Part shown: one piece after another, positions 7,480-14,291 of the stretch
How positions within the stretch are numbered: position 1 is the stretch's first letter
Layout of the letters: each line of letters begins with the position of its first letter
Assembly (NCBI GenBank): GCA_029864945.1
Contig: JAOTSL010000020.1
Span: 1 to 19,297 of the forward strand
DNA length: 19,297 nt
Reading direction: 5' to 3'
Origin: Gammaproteobacteria bacterium
GTDB lineage: Bacteria > Pseudomonadota > Gammaproteobacteria > S012-40
Notes under the pieces: model-generated
What the model saw: only the letters and a program-made list of their open reading frames with translations
Told to the model about the DNA's origin: nothing
Databases searched by the model: none
Translations under genes and position numbers: made by a program

Positions 7480-8655
7480 ATGAATTTACACGAATACCAG
7501 GCAAAAGCATTATTTGTTAAATACGGTGTAGCGGTGCCGGTAAACACAGTAGTGAGCAATCTTGAGGAGGCAGATAAAGCGATTGATGCATTAGATACAA
7601 ATCGTTATGTGGTTAAGGCTCAGGTTCATGCTGGTGGTCGTGGTAAGGCTGGTGGTGTAAAAATTACTAATTCAAAGGACGAAGCGTTAGCTGCAGTAAA
7701 AGAAATGTTGGGCACACGTCTTGTAACATTTCAAACGGATGCGAATGGCCAGCCGGTGAATCAGGTTTTAATTGAAATGCCCAGTGATATTGAACGTGAG
7801 CTTTATCTTGGTGCGGTGATTGATCGGTCATTAAAACGTGTTGTTATTATGGCCTCCACTGAGGGTGGGATGGACATTGAAAAAGTCGCTGAAGAGACGC
7901 CGGAAAAGATTCTGAAAACGGCAATTCACCCCGTTGTTGGTCTGCAGCCATTTCAATGTCGTCAGTTGGCGTTTGGGCTGGGATTAAAAGGTGATCAAAT
8001 TAAACAGTTCAGTAAAATACTCACTGGCCTGATGAAGTTATTTCATGAAAAAGATTTAAGCCTTATCGAAATCAATCCTCTGGTTGTTACAAAGCAGGGT
8101 GATCTTTTATGTTTGGACGGAAAAATTAATATTGATGACAGTGCATTGTATAGATTACCTGACATTGAAGAGATGCGTGATATCAACCAGGAAGATGAGC
8201 GAGAAGTTCGTGCAAGAGAATGGGATTTAAATTATATCGCACTGGATGGTGAAATTGGCTGTATGGTGAATGGCGCAGGCCTTGCGATGGCAACAATGGA
8301 CTTAATTAAACTGCACGGTGGTGATCCGGCGAATTTTCTTGATGTTGGTGGTATGGCAACAAAAGAGCGCGTCTCTGAAGCATTTAAAATTATTTTATCT
8401 GATAGTAATGTTAAGGCCGTTCTGGTAAATATTTTCGGTGGTATTGTTAGATGTGACATGATCGCGGAAGGAATTATCGGTGCGGTTGAAGAGGTGCATG
8501 TTGAAGTACCGGTTATTGTAAGATTGGAAGGAAACAATGCCGAGCGTGGTCGACAATTATTAACTGAAAGCGGATTACAAATTATCGCTGCAGAAAGTCT
8601 GGACCAGGCGGCACAAAAAGCGGTTGCCGCGACTAAAAATAACAAGGAGAACTAA
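7480..8655 (+). CDS. sucC: Succinyl-CoA synthetase beta subunit SucC
   Basis: Beta subunit of succinate-CoA ligase, which with SucD converts succinyl-CoA to succinate while making ATP or GTP. The 391-aa protein (E. coli 388) begins MNLHEYQAKALF, the typical family start. It has the ATP-grasp nucleotide-binding stretch KAQVHAGGRGKAGGV (46-60) and the metal-binding IEINPLVV. The C-terminal CoA-ligase domain contains FLDVGGMA and VNIFGGIVRCDMIAEGI. AGGG lies 9 nt before the ATG. sucD starts 6 nt after its stop. Nucleotide specificity cannot be read from the sequence by eye. Confidence 0.97.
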   Translation: MNLHEYQAKALFVKYGVAVPVNTVVSNLEEADKAIDALDTNRYVVKAQVHAGGRGKAGGVKITNSKDEALAAVKEMLGTRLVTFQTDANGQPVNQVLIEMPSDIERELYLGAVIDRSLKRVVIMASTEGGMDIEKVAEETPEKILKTAIHPVVGLQPFQCRQLAFGLGLKGDQIKQFSKILTGLMKLFHEKDLSLIEINPLVVTKQGDLLCLDGKINIDDSALYRLPDIEEMRDINQEDEREVRAREWDLNYIALDGEIGCMVNGAGLAMATMDLIKLHGGDPANFLDVGGMATKERVSEAFKIILSDSNVKAVLVNIFGGIVRCDMIAEGIIGAVEEVHVEVPVIVRLEGNNAERGRQLLTESGLQIIAAESLDQAAQKAVAATKNNKEN

Positions 8656-8660
8656 AACCC

Positions 8661-9527
8661 ATGAGCGTATTGATAAATAAAGATACTAAAGTTATCTGCC
8701 AGGGTTTTACAGGAAAGCAAGGCACCTTTCATTCTGAACAGGCAATTGCTTACGGTACACAAATGGTTGGTGGAATTACACCGGGTAAAGGCGGGCAGGA
8801 ACATTTAGGTTTGCCAGTTTTTAACACGGTGCGTGATGCTGTTGATGCCACTGGCGCAACGGCAACAATGATCTACGTGCCAGCAGCTTTTTGTAAAGAT
8901 GCAATTTTGGAAGCGGCGGATGCAGGTATTCAATTAATTGTGTGTATCACAGAAGGCATTCCAACGCTTGATATGCTGCAAGCTAGAAAAGTCGTACAGG
9001 ATGCTGGGGTAAGGGTGATTGGTCCTAATTGCCCCGGTATTATTACGCCTGGTGAGTGCAAAATTGGCATAATGCCCGGTTCAATTCATTTGCCAGGAAA
9101 AATTGGCATTGTCTCTCGTTCCGGCACATTAACTTATGAAGCCGTTAAACAAACAACTGATCTGGGTTACGGTCAAAGCACCTGTATTGGAATTGGTGGA
9201 GACCCTATTCCAGGTACTAATTTTATTGATTGTCTGGAATTATTTCAAAACGACCCTCAGACCGAAGCTATTATTATGGTTGGTGAAATAGGTGGAACTG
9301 CGGAAGAAGAAGCGGCGGAATATATTAAAGCGCATGTAACAAAACCCGTTGTTGCTTATATTGCAGGTGTGACCGCACCAAAAGGAAAACGCATGGGGCA
9401 TGCTGGTGCGATTATCGCGGGTGGTAAAGGGACTGCGGCAGAAAAATTTGCAGCACTTGAAGCTGCGGGAGTTGCCACAACTAAATCACCTGCCGCGCTT
9501 GGTGATACATTAAAGCAGTTTATGTAA
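8661..9527 (+). CDS. sucD: Succinyl-CoA synthetase alpha subunit SucD
   Basis: Alpha subunit of succinate-CoA ligase; it binds CoA and carries the phosphohistidine intermediate. The 288-aa protein (E. coli 289) has GFTGKQGTFHSEQA near residue 15 (CoA binding), VIGPNCPGII, and SRSGTLTYEAV. The active-site GKRMGHAGAIIAGGKGT contains His247, matching E. coli His246. The strong Shine-Dalgarno AAGGAG at 8644-8649 lies at the end of sucC, overlapping no other start, so the pair is made as a translational unit. It is the last gene of the suc cluster; a T-run and weak hairpin follow. Confidence 0.97.
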   Translation: MSVLINKDTKVICQGFTGKQGTFHSEQAIAYGTQMVGGITPGKGGQEHLGLPVFNTVRDAVDATGATATMIYVPAAFCKDAILEAADAGIQLIVCITEGIPTLDMLQARKVVQDAGVRVIGPNCPGIITPGECKIGIMPGSIHLPGKIGIVSRSGTLTYEAVKQTTDLGYGQSTCIGIGGDPIPGTNFIDCLELFQNDPQTEAIIMVGEIGGTAEEEAAEYIKAHVTKPVVAYIAGVTAPKGKRMGHAGAIIAGGKGTAAEKFAALEAAGVATTKSPAALGDTLKQFM

Positions 9528-9548
9528 GAAAACCCGGCTAAATGGTTA

Positions 9549-9598
9549 AATAACGACCGTCTCAGAGTAGTACTTATGGACTATGTTCGTTTTTTTTT
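9549..9598 (+). terminator. Possible weak terminator of the suc operon
   Basis: Nine T residues at 9590-9598 follow nested short complementary arms: AACGA with TCGTT outside and TAGT with ACTA inside. The stem is short and interrupted, so the call rests mainly on the T-tract and its position just after sucD. Confidence 0.35.
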
Positions 9599-9648
9599 CT
9601 ACACTACGCCTACTGTTATTTTATTAGTTTAGGTATAGGGTTATAACA

Positions 9649-10185
9649 TTGCTGATAGCACCAGAAAAACATATCACAGAGCCAGATAAACACGGTTTTC
9701 AAGTCAGAATCGTTCGCAAAGGAAAAGAACATAGCCGGTATTTTTCACATAACTCTTGGGGTAATAGGGAAAAATCATTAGTGGCTGCTCAAAGTTGGCG
9801 TGACCAACAATTGGTGTTGCTTGGCACAAGAATAAAAAGCCTGGTTACAATGGGGGCTTTGGTAAATAATAAAACGACGGGAGTTCGTGGTGTAACAAAG
9901 TCAGTTGCCCTGGATAAGCGTCGTAATATTCGTTATTTAGTATATCAGGTGCATTGGAAGCAAAATGGCATGGTGAAAAATCGGAAATTTCAAGTAGGAC
10001 AGGTAGGTAAAGTAACTGCCGATCAGGAGCTTCATTGCTTTCGTACTGCATTACATTTTCGCAAGGCGTATGAAACGTGTGTGGAACTGGATTTTGATTT
10101 TGATCCTCAATGGTATGTCAGTTGGAAGAAAAATCGACTATATGAAACGCCTATCGACATGAGCTCAACTACATCAAGTCGTTAA
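9649..10185 (+). CDS. Small AP2-like DNA-binding domain protein
   Basis: A 178-aa basic protein of unknown role. Residues 76-145 resemble an AP2/ERF-type DNA-binding domain: TTGVRGVTKSV, then YQVHWKQNGMVKNRKFQVG, then a helix with AALHF-like ALHFRKAYE. Residues 14-58 (GFQVRIVRKGKEHSRYF followed by AAQSWRDQQ) look like a second, weaker copy of the same fold. Bacterial AP2 domains are known in homing endonucleases and in small stand-alone proteins. No nuclease motif (HNH, GIY-YIG) is visible here, so DNA binding without cleavage is the simplest reading. The start is TTG at 9649, with AGGG 8 nt upstream (9637-9640); no ATG lies in a better position. It follows the suc operon and converges on aer. 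Function is not known. Confidence 0.7.
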   Translation: MLIAPEKHITEPDKHGFQVRIVRKGKEHSRYFSHNSWGNREKSLVAAQSWRDQQLVLLGTRIKSLVTMGALVNNKTTGVRGVTKSVALDKRRNIRYLVYQVHWKQNGMVKNRKFQVGQVGKVTADQELHCFRTALHFRKAYETCVELDFDFDPQWYVSWKKNRLYETPIDMSSTTSSR

Positions 10186-10309
10186 TCATTTTTGGCCTAC
10201 TCGCTGAGGTCGGTTCGCCGTGAAAAGGCAGGCCCAGCAAATTAGTTGCTAGCATATTTACTATAAACATAAACGCTAGAATAACTCCAAGAAAGCAAGT
10301 TGAGTGAAA

Positions 10310-10342
10310 GCGATAGAGCAATATAGATTATTGCTCTATCGC
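10310..10342. terminator. Strong hairpin between AP2-like gene and aer, likely a (bidirectional) terminator
   Basis: A perfect 14-bp stem, GCGATAGAGCAATA (10310-10323) with its complement (10329-10342), closes a 5-nt loop. It lies 26 nt beyond the stop codon of the leftward chemoreceptor gene. On that strand the stem is followed by TTTCACTC and further T-rich sequence, so it most likely terminates that gene. On the plus strand TTTTTT follows 13 nt later (10356-10361), so readthrough from the AP2 gene may also be stopped. Confidence 0.7.
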
Positions 10343-10368
10343 CGGACGGTTCTGGTTTTTTATAATCT

Positions 10369-11934
10369 TTATTTGCTCTGGTTAATCAAAGTTTGTAGTT
10401 CTTTTGAAAGCTCTGAAAAGCTACTGGTTTTATTTGCGGTTGTTTCTGCTGCTGTGACGGTTAAGCTCACTTTTTCTGATATTTCATGAATGCTACGATT
10501 TATATCCAAGGCTACAATATTTTGTTGACTAGCTGCGGAGGCAATTTGAGTACTCATGCTTTCAATGTTGTCGACGGCACCTGATACGCTTGCAATTGCT
10601 TCGGCAGAGTTTTCTACGTGTGTAAAGCTTTGTTCCACCCGTTTTTTTGCAACATCCATTGACGATACTGCATCCTTGGCAGCATCTTGAATTTGTTTGA
10701 TTATTTTTTCGATTTCCAGTGTTGAGTCAGCAGTACGTGTGGCGAGGGTTCTTACTTCATCGGCGACAACGGCAAATCCGCGTCCTGCTTCACCCGCCCT
10801 AGCTGCTTCGATGGCGGCGTTGAGAGCGAGAAGATTAGTTTGTTCAGCAATGCCCTGAATAACATCAAGTACAGCACCAATGTTTTGACTATTCTCGTCT
10901 AAACGATTAATAACCGATACGGATTTACTCATATCCTGCTCTAGATTGTTGATGATATTGATGGTTTCTGATATTTCTGTATTGATTTTATGCACTTCTT
11001 TTTTCGCATTTTGCGCAGAATCGGCCGTGTCATTGATGCTCTTTGTTACTTCTTCAACGGAACTTGTCATTTCGTTTATTGCAGATGCGACCTGATCAAC
11101 TTCATCTTTTTGCTGGTTAATATTATTCATTGTTTGACTGAATGATTCTGTTATCTCTATTGCTGTACTGTCTAATTGATTACTTGTATGAGCAGCTTGA
11201 TGTACGAAGGTCTTTAGTTTTGCTTCCTGCAATTCAATGGCGAGTAGTACGCTACCCAAAATGCCGACACGACCAGTAATTAGCACTTGTGATAGAGGGT
11301 TGTTAATTGTATTTTTTGCCTTGTCTGCTGTATTTTTAAGTAGGCTTGTAATACTGCGTGAAATTAGATACGCAGTTAATCCTCCTGCAATTAATCCTGC
11401 GGCTGCAAACAGGTGGCTATTTAAATATATTGAAAGCACGTAACCAATAGTTACTAATGTGATACCACTGAATATCATCGCAAATAATTTTTGTGGGATG
11501 GTCGGTGGTTTGAATCGTGAGGTTTTTCCAGCGTTTATTTTTTTATATAGTTCATCTGCGCGACCAATTTCTTCTTCGCTGGCTTGAACCCGCACAGATT
11601 GATAACCGGTTAGCTGGCCGTTAATGACAATGGGTGCGACATAGGCTTTTACCCAGTAATGGTCGCCATTCTTGGTTCGGTTTTTTACTATGCCCAGCCA
11701 AGGGTTATTGTTTTTCAGGTTATCCCAAAGATCTTGAAACCCGGCTGGCGGCATATCGGGGTGTCGTACAATATTGTGATTATTGTTAAGCAATTCGTCT
11801 CTGGAGAAGCCACTAATTTGGACAAATGCATCATTTGCTTTAGTGATACTACCTTTTATATCGGTGGTGGAAATAAGTACCTGGCCTTTTGGTATTTTTA
11901 CTTCTTTTTGTGTTACTGGTTCATTGATTTTCAT
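10369..11934 (-). CDS. Aer-type PAS methyl-accepting chemotaxis protein
   Basis: Inner-membrane chemoreceptor of the aerotaxis (Aer) architecture, 521 aa (E. coli Aer 506). Residues 16-120 form a PAS domain: DIKGSITKANDAFVQISGFS, then RHPDMPPAGFQDLW and YWVKAYVAPI, the pattern of FAD-binding Aer PAS domains. Residues 150-192 are a hydrophobic hairpin of two membrane segments with almost no periplasmic part. A HAMP-like/coiled-coil region follows, then the signalling tip EQTNLLALNAAIEAARAG at 364-381, through GRGFAVVADEVRTLA, which contacts CheA/CheW. It ends LINQSK, with no CheR-docking pentapeptide. It is a single gene between the hairpin at 10310 and yqhA. The likely role is redox or oxygen taxis; the exact signal is inference. 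No other chemotaxis gene is in the window. Confidence 0.9.
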   Translation of the reverse strand: MKINEPVTQKEVKIPKGQVLISTTDIKGSITKANDAFVQISGFSRDELLNNNHNIVRHPDMPPAGFQDLWDNLKNNNPWLGIVKNRTKNGDHYWVKAYVAPIVINGQLTGYQSVRVQASEEEIGRADELYKKINAGKTSRFKPPTIPQKLFAMIFSGITLVTIGYVLSIYLNSHLFAAAGLIAGGLTAYLISRSITSLLKNTADKAKNTINNPLSQVLITGRVGILGSVLLAIELQEAKLKTFVHQAAHTSNQLDSTAIEITESFSQTMNNINQQKDEVDQVASAINEMTSSVEEVTKSINDTADSAQNAKKEVHKINTEISETINIINNLEQDMSKSVSVINRLDENSQNIGAVLDVIQGIAEQTNLLALNAAIEAARAGEAGRGFAVVADEVRTLATRTADSTLEIEKIIKQIQDAAKDAVSSMDVAKKRVEQSFTHVENSAEAIASVSGAVDNIESMSTQIASAASQQNIVALDINRSIHEISEKVSLTVTAAETTANKTSSFSELSKELQTLINQSK

Positions 11935-11999
11935 ATTTATCTCTGGTGCTTATCAGGATGATTTATCAAACAAAAAATTCGGGTGTGCCTATACTGAAT

Positions 12000-12026
12000 G
12001 AATCGACAGTTTGACCAAATTCTTAA
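12000..12026 (-). promoter_or_regulatory. Possible sigma28 (FliA) promoter of the aer-like gene
   Basis: On the minus strand TTAAGAAT is separated by 11 nt from GTCGATTC, 5/8 matches to each half of the flagellar sigma consensus (TAAAGTTT-N11-GCCGATAA). It lies 66 nt upstream of the chemoreceptor start. Chemoreceptor genes are commonly transcribed by this sigma factor, but the match is modest. Confidence 0.3.
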
Positions 12027-12109
12027 ATAAATATGGATAAAACAAGGGGGTATTAGCGGTTTTTTATTTTATAGTCTTAATTTGACGAAAAAATATATCA
12101 AATGGTCTT

Positions 12110-12670
12110 TTATGGGAGCTTTTTTTTACGGCTGTCAGGATAAATTTTCTCAGCTTCGCATTCCAGTTTTTTGGTTTGAGCAGCTACATGATCCATATAA
12201 GTGAACAGAAGGCCAGAGACAACAAATGTTAAGTGGATAATAACCAACCACATTAGTTGTTTGTCGGTGTATTTATCAAGTAAAAGAAAGGCTTTTAGTA
12301 ATTCAATGCCTGAAATGGCAACAATGGAGCCAAAAAGTTTGATTTTTAGACCAGAAAAGTCGACTTTACCCATCCAGCTCAATCTGTCTTCGGAGTGATA
12401 GTTGTCAATTTTTGATACAAATGTTTCGTATCCGGCAAAAATAATAATGAGTAACAAGTTGGCGAGTAGGGTGATGTCGACAAGTAAAAGAATCTTCAAC
12501 ATGACCATTTTGATGTCAGCATCAAGAATAGTAGGTGCGAAAGCAATAAACTCTTGACCAAATTTGATAAGTAGTAAGCCAATTGCGACGACAAGGCCAC
12601 CGTAGAACGGGGCAAGTAACCAGCGACTGGTAAATAACCAGTTTTCAAGAAGATGTTCGAGAGATTTCAT
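12110..12670 (-). CDS. yqhA: YqhA-family (UPF0114) inner-membrane protein
   Basis: A 186-aa integral membrane protein of the UPF0114/YqhA family, whose molecular role is not established. The family's conserved stretches are present in order: SRWLLAPFYGGL (15-26), KFGQEFI (36-42), LVDITLLANLLLIIIFAGYE (63-82), FVSKID, LSWMGKVDFSGLK (97-109), SIVAISGIELLKAFL, and KQLMWLVIIHLTFVVSG (137-153). Hydrophobic segments lie near 15-37, 57-80, 112-131 and 139-160, giving about four membrane passes. It is some 20 residues longer than E. coli YqhA, mostly a charged C-terminal tail rich in Lys and Glu. It stands 175 nt upstream of the aer-like gene on the same strand, so cotranscription is possible but not shown. 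Confidence 0.9.
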   Translation of the reverse strand: MKSLEHLLENWLFTSRWLLAPFYGGLVVAIGLLLIKFGQEFIAFAPTILDADIKMVMLKILLLVDITLLANLLLIIIFAGYETFVSKIDNYHSEDRLSWMGKVDFSGLKIKLFGSIVAISGIELLKAFLLLDKYTDKQLMWLVIIHLTFVVSGLLFTYMDHVAAQTKKLECEAEKIYPDSRKKKLP

Positions 12671-13060
12671 ATACTTGATTCTAGTGTGAGTATGTGGTTA
12701 GTCTAACATTATAGTAACTATTCAGCATACACATTATATTTTATGTAGGTAATAAACTTACTATAGAAGGCTCTGGCTCATATTTACGCCAACACTCACT
12801 ACTGCCTTTTCTGAAAACTTGTCGGTTCGTTTAGAGAATACTGGATATTGTTTCTATTTTTAGAATGTTATTATGAATGAATATATTAAGTCTATTTTAC
12901 CCGTTCAACTGAAGGGCCCTCCGGAAATTGACTGAATTCAGTTGTATTAATAGGGAGGCACTTGTTACGAGAGCTTCCTACTAAGCTGTTATATTTTATT
13001 ATCCTGCTAAACATAACGTAATATTGGTGTCTAAATTTATTTTCGGAGGTGCCCGAAACA
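12671..13060. other. Intergenic region with inverted repeats, no gene seen
   Basis: This 390-nt stretch lies between the divergent yqhA and the membrane-protein gene at 13078. It holds the yqhA -10 candidates. An 8-bp inverted repeat, CAACTGAA at 12906-12913 with TTCAGTTG at 12937-12944, has a right arm overlapping the perfect palindrome ACTGAATTCAGT (12931-12942). AGCTT-N6-AAGCT at about 12978-12993 is a small hairpin just before an AT-rich TATATTTTATTAT block that could supply a -10 for the rightward genes. The only short ORF with an ATG (12873-12935, 20 codons) lacks a ribosome-binding site. Confidence 0.5.
12708..12738 (-). promoter_or_regulatory. Candidate -10 elements for yqhA
   Basis: Two perfect TATAAT hexamers occur on the minus strand (12713-12708 and 12738-12733). 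The nearer one would give a leader of about 30 nt before the yqhA start. No good -35 partner is seen at 16-18 nt, and the region is AT-rich, so this is tentative. Confidence 0.3.
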
Positions 13061-13081
13061 ATGAGTGGTAATTTTAATTGA
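13041..13081 (+). promoter_or_regulatory. Shine-Dalgarno in a hairpin loop plus a 6-codon leader ORF
   Basis: TTTCGG (13041-13046) pairs with CCGAAA (13053-13058). The strong Shine-Dalgarno GGAGGT (13045-13050) lies partly in the stem and mostly in the 6-nt loop. Ten nt later ATG (13061) opens a tiny ORF encoding MSGNFN, which ends at TGA 13079-13081. That stop overlaps the TTG start of the next gene as TTGA (13078-13081). The arrangement suggests translational coupling or leader-controlled translation of the membrane-protein gene. A sequencing or real frameshift joining both reading frames is the alternative. Confidence 0.45.
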
Positions 13082-13533
13082 ACATTGCAATGAAAAATAA
13101 CGATTCTGTTAACAGTGGAAATGTAAATCGACACCCTAATGTCGGTTACTATTTGCTCGCCATTCTCGTGCTGGTAATCATGTTTGGTGGTATTTGGTTG
13201 GGGCATCCTTTCGTCATCAATGGAATTCGTCAGATGCCGGATTATGTAAACCTGAGCTGGGCGCACGATTCTTCACTTATTGAAACGTTGCTTAGTATGT
13301 TGGGAGTGGTATGGCTTGTCGGTAGTTTACTATTTTGGGGTGGCTGGTTATTGAGGCGATCGTATAGGAAGATTAAAGGGCTGCATTGGCGTATCCGTGT
13401 TGGTGGTAAGGGTGGTGTTGCGCACTTTTTTCCACCTGTACTGAGTTATTTAAAGTTGTCCTGCTATTACCTGATTATTGTTTTGCTGTTTGTTATTTTG
13501 CAGTATCCGTTGCAGTTTATTATTTTTTCTTAA
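13078..13533 (+). CDS. Predicted 3-TM membrane protein of unknown function
   Basis: I do not recognise this 151-aa protein. It has three clear hydrophobic segments, around residues 23-45 (YYLLAILVLVIMFGGIWLG), 70-92 (LLSMLGVVWLVGSLLFWGGW) and 125-150. A strongly basic loop, RRSYRKIKGLHWRIRVGGKGG, follows the second segment and is probably cytoplasmic. The short polar N-terminus has no signal-peptide cleavage pattern. The start is uncertain. TTG 13078 overlaps the stop of a 6-codon ORF with a strong Shine-Dalgarno, while ATG 13090, four codons on, would be a conventional start but has no ribosome-binding site of its own. The next gene, an EcfT-like membrane protein, begins 17 nt after its stop, so the two probably form an operon and may act together in the membrane. 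Confidence 0.7.
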   Translation: MNIAMKNNDSVNSGNVNRHPNVGYYLLAILVLVIMFGGIWLGHPFVINGIRQMPDYVNLSWAHDSSLIETLLSMLGVVWLVGSLLFWGGWLLRRSYRKIKGLHWRIRVGGKGGVAHFFPPVLSYLKLSCYYLIIVLLFVILQYPLQFIIFS

Positions 13534-13550
13534 CAGGATTATTTTCCCTT

Positions 13551-14222
13551 TTGTTTGTGCATCCCTTAATTCGTTTGCTTAGCTTTATGGTTTTTGCTGC
13601 CTTTGTTTCATTAGGGCAAACTGCCTCTAGTATCATTGGTCTTTCAATGCTGGTTGTTGTTTGGTTGGTGTCAAAGCAATTTCCTGCCCCTAAAGCCTGG
13701 TTGATGATAAAGCGCTTACGTATTTTTTTCATTTCCATTTTTATCATGTATCTCTGGTTTACGCCGGGGCAGTTGATTTGGCCGGTTCTTGAAGGCTGGT
13801 CTCCCACTTATGATGGCCTGTTTATGGGCTTGCAGAGAGTTGCCGCACTGATTATTTTAGTACTTGGTGTGGAGAGCTTATTGCGCTTGACTGATCGCCT
13901 AGAAATTATAGTGGGTTTGTATTATCTTGCTACACCGTTTAAATGCTTGGGAATTGATCGAAAACGGTTTGTTATTCGTGTGTTATTAACGCTAGAAGCT
14001 GCCGGTTTGCCTTTTCTGCCAGAATATAATGAAAAATTTGAATTTAAAAATGTTGGTCGGTATTTAGAGAAGGTTAGTGAGCATCTGGCCGAAGGTTTTG
14101 GGCGGGCGGTGGATCAGAAAGTTGATATGCGTGAGATGGAAATTGAAATCAAAGCCTTGCCCGGTTGGATTCAATGGTTAATACCGTTTAGTATGGCGGT
14201 TTTGTTTTTAAATGTAGGGTGA
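13551..14222 (+). CDS. EcfT/CbiQ-like transmembrane protein (orphan)
   Basis: A 223-aa membrane protein resembling the T component (EcfT/CbiQ) of energy-coupling-factor vitamin and metal transporters. It has hydrophobic segments near 7-42, 57-75, 95-112 and 208-222. The family-like stretch GLQRVAALIILVLGVESLLR is followed by a DRLEIIVGLYYLATPFKCLG region and by IDRKRFVIRVLLTLEAA. Where EcfT proteins carry the Ala-Arg-Gly coupling motifs that hold the ATPases, this one has FGRAVDQKVDMREME, so those motifs look degenerate. No ECF ATPase or substrate-binding S component is encoded nearby. The start is TTG 13551 (AGGA 12 nt upstream) or GTG 13557. Cotranscribed with the 3-TM protein before it, and perhaps with truA 69 nt downstream. 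A role in transport is inference; the fold assignment is moderately secure. Confidence 0.65.
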   Translation: MFVHPLIRLLSFMVFAAFVSLGQTASSIIGLSMLVVVWLVSKQFPAPKAWLMIKRLRIFFISIFIMYLWFTPGQLIWPVLEGWSPTYDGLFMGLQRVAALIILVLGVESLLRLTDRLEIIVGLYYLATPFKCLGIDRKRFVIRVLLTLEAAGLPFLPEYNEKFEFKNVGRYLEKVSEHLAEGFGRAVDQKVDMREMEIEIKALPGWIQWLIPFSMAVLFLNVG

Positions 14223-14291
14223 TAACTCGGGGCATATTTGATTTGTTCTGCACCCATTTTTATAATTATTGAATTTTTGGATTAGTTTGTA

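Noticed and set aside
8232..8645. A 137-codon minus-strand open frame within sucC
   Set aside because: Composition is that of an antisense shadow (rich in Ser, Thr, Ala, Pro) and the plus strand encodes an intact SucC C-terminal domain.
10195..10230. GGCCT...AGGCC inverted repeat after the AP2-like gene as its terminator
   Set aside because: Only 5 pairs with a long loop and no T-tract; the hairpin at 10310-10342 is a far better candidate.
12080..12105. ATTTGA/TCAAAT hairpin after yqhA as a terminator
   Set aside because: Six A-T-rich pairs with a 12-nt loop, and no U-run on the minus strand after it.
12873..12935. 20-codon ORF starting ATG in the yqhA to membrane-gene gap
   Set aside because: No Shine-Dalgarno, low-information sequence, and its end lies within the palindrome; nothing supports translation.
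12892..13266. A 124-codon minus-strand open frame before the 3-TM gene
   Set aside because: No recognisable domain, no ribosome-binding site noticed, and it overlaps the plus-strand membrane gene with convincing hydrophobic segments.
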